From positions 257,532 to 321,531 of the forward strand of contig JALNZE010000002.1 of assembly GCA_023229465.1 (NCBI GenBank): DNA of 64,000 nucleotides, given 5' to 3'. Shown one piece after another: positions 60,903 to 64,000 of the stretch. The notes beneath the pieces are model-generated. The model ran no database searches. It worked only from the letters and a program-made list of their open reading frames with translations, and was not told the DNA's origin. This DNA is from Chitinophagaceae bacterium (GTDB lineage Bacteria > Bacteroidota > Bacteroidia > Chitinophagales > Chitinophagaceae). Each line of letters starts with the position of its first letter. Within the stretch, counting starts at the first letter, position 1. The position numbers and the translations under genes were made by a program.

Positions 60903-61799
60903 ATGGCCTTACAAAATATAACAGTTATAGGCGCCGGCACCATGGGTAACGGCATTGCCCATGTATTTGCCCAAAATGGTTTTACGGTTACGCTGGTGGA
61001 TGTAAATGCCCGCCAACTCGAAAAAGCGATAGAGACTATCGGAAAAAATATAGACAGACAAATAGCAAAAGGAACCCTAACCGAAGAGCAGAAACAGCAA
61101 ACCCTGTCACATCTTTCTATCCAAACTGATATTGCCAAAGGCGCGGCACAGGCCGACCTGGTGATAGAAGCAGCCACAGAAAATACAGAGCTGAAACTGG
61201 CCATTTTTAAGCAGTTAGATGAGGCCGCTCCGGTGACTGCTATTTTGGCAAGCAATACATCCTCCATTTCTATCACTAAAATCGCGGCAGTTACCAAAAG
61301 ACCAGAACGCGTGATTGGTATGCATTTTATGAACCCGGTACCGATAATGAAACTGGTTGAAATCATTAATGGGTATGCTACCGGCCAGGAAGTAATTGAA
61401 CAGATAGTTACCCTCAGCAAGCAATTAGGAAAAGTTCCCTGTGTGGTGAATGATTACCCGGGGTTCATCGCCAACCGGATTTTAATGCCCATGATTAATG
61501 AAGCCATCTATAGTTTGTATGAGGGTGTTGCAGCAGTAGAAGCGATTGATACGGTGATGAAATTAGGTATGGCCCATCCAATGGGGCCCTTGCAACTGGC
61601 CGATTTTATTGGGCTGGATGTTTGCTTAAGCATATTGAATGTGCTGCACACGGGTTTTGGCAATGCAAAATATGCACCATGCCCACTACTGGTAAATATG
61701 GTTACTGCCGGAAAATTAGGCGTGAAAAGCGGCGAAGGATTTTACAGGTATCTGCCCGGAATTAAGGAATTAGTAGTGAGTAACCAATTTAAAAATTAA
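60903..61799 (+). CDS. 3-hydroxybutyryl-CoA dehydrogenase-like (3-hydroxyacyl-CoA dehydrogenase)
   Basis: About 298 aa from the ATG at 60903; the longer frame starts at TTG. NAD-binding ITVIGAGTMGNGIAHVFAQNG, then ASNTSSISITKIA, GMHFMNPVPIMKLVEII with the catalytic histidine, VVNDYPGFIANRI and GMAHPMGPLQLADFIGLDV. It oxidises 3-hydroxyacyl-CoA with NAD or runs in reverse in butanoate-type metabolism. The ydcF-like gene starts 5 bp after its stop. Confidence 0.93.
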   Translation: MALQNITVIGAGTMGNGIAHVFAQNGFTVTLVDVNARQLEKAIETIGKNIDRQIAKGTLTEEQKQQTLSHLSIQTDIAKGAAQADLVIEAATENTELKLAIFKQLDEAAPVTAILASNTSSISITKIAAVTKRPERVIGMHFMNPVPIMKLVEIINGYATGQEVIEQIVTLSKQLGKVPCVVNDYPGFIANRILMPMINEAIYSLYEGVAAVEAIDTVMKLGMAHPMGPLQLADFIGLDVCLSILNVLHTGFGNAKYAPCPLLVNMVTAGKLGVKSGEGFYRYLPGIKELVVSNQFKN

Positions 61800-61804
61800 T
61801 CGCT

Positions 61805-62563
61805 ATGTTTTTTATTCTCTCTAAAATTTTATATTTCCTGCTCGTGCCTTTCTGGTGGATCGTTATTTTACTTGGTTGGTACAGGTTCAGCAAATCAGCA
61901 AAAGTCAGAAAATATTTATCCATACTGATAATTATCCTTGTTATTGTTTTTACCAACCCATTCCTGTATCGTTCCCTGGTTGCCAAATGGCAGCCTGCCC
62001 CCGTAACCCTTACCAATACCCAAACCTATGAAGCGGGTATTTTATTGGGCGGCATGGCTGATCATGATAAAGATAACCGTGGCTTTTTTGGTAATAATGC
62101 AGACAGGTTTATACAAACAGCTAATTTATATCACCGGGGTATTATCAAAAAAATAATTGTGAGTGGTGGTACCGGCAGTCTTAATCAGGACGGCCCGCCT
62201 GAAGCAACTTTTTTAACACAGGAATTAATCGCCAATGGTGTTAATGAAAAAGACATTATCATTGAATCCAGGTCGAGAAATACCTATGAAAATGCGGTCT
62301 ATTCTAAAAAATTAATTGATTCCCTGCAATTGAGGCCCCCATTCGTTTTAATTACTTCGGCCTTACACATGAAAAGGTCTAACAGTGTATTTAACAAATC
62401 AGGCATTGATTTTATTTCATTCCCCTGCGATTACAAAGTAATTGCTAAATCCTTTAACCTGGATGATACCATCATTCCGGATATTTCCTTACTCAACAAC
62501 TGGTCATATTTTATTAAAGAAGTGGTGGGGCTTTATGTTTACAGGTTAACAGGCAAGGCCTGA
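61805..62563 (+). CDS. YdcF family (DUF218) membrane protein
   Basis: 252 aa. Two N-terminal membrane segments (residues about 2-20 and 35-55), then the DUF218 core: YEAGILLGGM, KKIIVSGGTGSLNQDGPPEA, IIIESRSRNTYENAVYSKKLI and FVLITSALHMKRSNSVFNKSG. This fold occurs in proteins such as SanA and YdcF, linked to envelope integrity and nucleotide-like ligand binding. Function here unknown. It is convergent with the yigZ-like gene by 14 bp. Confidence 0.88.
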   Translation: MFFILSKILYFLLVPFWWIVILLGWYRFSKSAKVRKYLSILIIILVIVFTNPFLYRSLVAKWQPAPVTLTNTQTYEAGILLGGMADHDKDNRGFFGNNADRFIQTANLYHRGIIKKIIVSGGTGSLNQDGPPEATFLTQELIANGVNEKDIIIESRSRNTYENAVYSKKLIDSLQLRPPFVLITSALHMKRSNSVFNKSGIDFISFPCDYKVIAKSFNLDDTIIPDISLLNNWSYFIKEVVGLYVYRLTGKA

Positions 62564-62577
62564 TTTTTGCGGGAAAC

Positions 62578-63198
62578 CTATCGGTTACTTTTTTTGACCT
62601 GGCTTACTTCAATGTTACGTATCTCTTTTAACCGGTGTAACACTTCATCCAGTCTTGCTTTGGGTATCCCTATCCGCAATAAACAGAATAACTGCATTTG
62701 CTGTTCAAGAACTGTACAACTACATTGCTTCACAATCATCATCACTTCATTCATCCGCGTATAATCAAACTGTAATTGATATACTATTTCAATTGGCTTT
62801 TGTACAACCGGTATTAATTGCAGGGCCATGGCTGTTGCCGATTTATAGGCCTGTATTAATCCTGGCACACCTAATAAGGTACCCCCAAAATATCGTACCA
62901 CCATCACCAGTACATTGGTCAATTCTTTACTGTCTATCTGCCCCAGGATGGGCCGCCCGGCAGTGCCGGAAGGTTCCCCGTCGTCACTTACCCTGAACAG
63001 GGTTTCATCCCAACCCAACCGATAGGCAAAGCAATGATGCACTGCTTTGGGGTGCTCTTTTTTTAGTTGCTGCAATAATTGTTTACACTCCTCAACTGTT
63101 TGCACAGGGTAAGCATGGGCCATAAACCTGCTGCCCCTGTCTTTATATTCAGCATAAGAAGGTTTTTCAATCGTTTGATAAAATGTTGCGTCACTCAT
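62578..63198 (-). CDS. YigZ/IMPACT family protein
   Basis: 206 aa. YKDRGSRFMAHAYPVQTVEECKQLL, HHCFAYRLG, DDGEPSGTAGRPILGQI and VRYFGGTLLGVPGLIQAYKSA are the UPF0029/IMPACT N-terminal domain; the rest (IVYQLQFDYTRMNEVMMIVKQ) is the DUF1949 domain. Role in translation or stress is suspected in homologues. The preceding EamA gene's TGA overlaps its ATG (ATGA), so translation is coupled. Confidence 0.92.
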   Translation of the reverse strand: MSDATFYQTIEKPSYAEYKDRGSRFMAHAYPVQTVEECKQLLQQLKKEHPKAVHHCFAYRLGWDETLFRVSDDGEPSGTAGRPILGQIDSKELTNVLVMVVRYFGGTLLGVPGLIQAYKSATAMALQLIPVVQKPIEIVYQLQFDYTRMNEVMMIVKQCSCTVLEQQMQLFCLLRIGIPKARLDEVLHRLKEIRNIEVSQVKKSNR

Positions 63199-63884
63199 AG
63201 GGTATCTCCGAAAGCGATTAAATAAATAGCTACTGATGAAAGGGTAATACCTACCCAGTTTAACCTGGATAGTTTTTCTTTAAACAATAGCCAGGCCACT
63301 ACCGAACTGAATAAAACAATACCCATATTGTTTACAGGAATACTGGCGCTGCTTTGCCAGGGACTCTCTTTTAAAAAACGTACCAGGCACCAGATAGAAA
63401 AATAATTGGGCACGCCGATAATGATTCCGGCCAGCAAATTTTTGAAAGCGAATTTCTGCCTGCCTGTTATATACTGTGTAAGCAAAATAGTTAACCCAAT
63501 TACGCCGGCAGATAAAAATCCGCTGATCAGGTAAGCATTTTTATTTTCTTCCGTAACATACAGTTTCTGAACATGATTGATAAGTGCATCCAGCATTCCA
63601 CTGCCAATGAATAAAATAAATGGTAAAAAATATTTCCATTTATTGGCTGAGGCTTCCTTCGCGGATCCCTTTGTATTGGCCTGGTAACAAGTTAATACCA
63701 CGGCCACTAAAGCCAGCAGCACACCTGCCAGTTTCCAGCCCTGCACTGCTTCGCCATACAAATACACTGACAGCACAACCGGAATAATCAGTGATAATTT
63801 ATTGGCCACCGAAGCCACGGCCACACTTATTTTCTGGGCCGTAATACCAACCATATTAAAAATGGATACAAATAATACCCCCAT
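63195..63884 (-). CDS. EamA/DMT-type permease, N-terminally shortened
   Basis: 229 aa from the ATG at 63884, about 70 residues shorter than the usual 10-helix EamA permease. It begins inside the typical GVLFVSIFNMVGITAQKISVAVASVANK segment, i.e. third-helix region, and continues through the normal second half to WVGITLSSVAIYLIAFGDTL. A TGA immediately precedes the ATG in frame, and the upstream 115 bp to the window edge has no clean continuation in frame. A run of five cytosines (63878-63882) is next to the start, so a frameshift or decay is possible. It overlaps yigZ by 4 nt. Confidence 0.72.
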   Translation of the reverse strand: MGVLFVSIFNMVGITAQKISVAVASVANKLSLIIPVVLSVYLYGEAVQGWKLAGVLLALVAVVLTCYQANTKGSAKEASANKWKYFLPFILFIGSGMLDALINHVQKLYVTEENKNAYLISGFLSAGVIGLTILLTQYITGRQKFAFKNLLAGIIIGVPNYFSIWCLVRFLKESPWQSSASIPVNNMGIVLFSSVVAWLLFKEKLSRLNWVGITLSSVAIYLIAFGDTL

Positions 63885-64000
63885 TCAGGGCAAACGCATC
63901 TAAATTTGGCACAAGAGCAGATTAGCCAAGAAGTCTTCATCCCAGCCACAGAGTAACCGTTTGTTTTTAATACTTCTTTTTTTACTGTTTTCGTTTTTCA

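Noticed and set aside
60881..61420. 179-codon minus-strand frame
   Set aside because: Antisense to the hydroxybutyryl-CoA dehydrogenase, which has complete motifs.
1..64000. tRNA, rRNA, CRISPR arrays, insertion sequences, prophage or integrase genes
   Set aside because: None seen: no spaced identical repeats, no transposase or integrase motifs, and the intergenic gaps are too small or lack cloverleaf-like sequence. A tRNA/CRISPR search program could confirm.

Overview
The window looks like a chromosome segment of a Bacteroidota member, most likely Chitinophagales/Chitinophagaceae. Signs of this are a gliding-type (T9SS type B) C-terminal sorting domain, two TonB-dependent receptors, several carboxypeptidase-regulatory-like domains, DUF5686 and DUF2851 proteins, a LytS/LytTR pair with a periplasmic propeller sensor, a 500-residue signal peptidase I, and promoters of the Bacteroidota type (TTG - about 20 nt - TAnnTTTG) with few Shine-Dalgarno sequences. 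Coding density is high. No stretch over 300 bp lacks a gene, and I saw no rRNA, tRNA, CRISPR array or insertion sequence.

Layout. 1-5282: glycogen and sugar module (glgC cut by the window edge, glgA, a sugar MFS transporter, and a ROK sugar kinase lacking the family zinc cysteines). 5322-20515: the most unusual part, an accessory block on the minus strand. It holds a four-gene operon for secreted and outer-membrane proteins (1630-aa TANFOR-like giant, 717-aa FN3 protein, 576-aa predicted barrel, 294-aa protein repeating a domain of the giant), a separate 232-aa secreted orphan, and an operon of LytTR response regulator, propeller histidine kinase and WG-repeat lipoprotein. 20638-28036: housekeeping genes on both strands (phosphodiester glycosidase-like protein, lipA, OsmC protein, DUF2851, Maf, UbiA-type prenyltransferase, KdsC-like phosphatase, iscX, ferredoxin). 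28194-37063: mostly plus strand (hydrolase, topA, transglutaminase-like protein, csaA-like gene, ogt, T9SS-sorted surface protein), with a desaturase on the minus strand. 37078-46673: minus strand (cdd, lepB, sigma-54-type regulator, TonB receptor, pdhB, second TonB receptor). 46821-63884: purC, trhO, DUF5686, penicillin acylase family, ispH, ChaN-like, cmk, PaiB-like with a buried GDPD remnant, mrp, hbd-like, ydcF-like, yigZ-like and a shortened EamA permease.

The main discovery candidate is the 5.3-20.5 kb block. The promoters of the giant operon and of the 232-aa orphan align without gaps over about 95 bp. Both have two copies of a CACTCAC-type element 21 bp apart, followed at the same distance by the same TTG-N20-TATTTTAG promoter. 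Upstream of the response regulator, three TTTAC(T/G)CA elements lie 20-21 bp apart. Tandem direct repeats at two-helical-turn spacing are what LytTR response regulators bind, so I infer one autoregulated two-component system controlling an undescribed cell-surface module.

Other points: two unrelated intergenic regions carry degenerate heptamer arrays; two cytidine-nucleotide genes (cmk, cdd) have an intrinsic-terminator-like hairpin almost touching their start codons; and three genes appear to begin at TTG.
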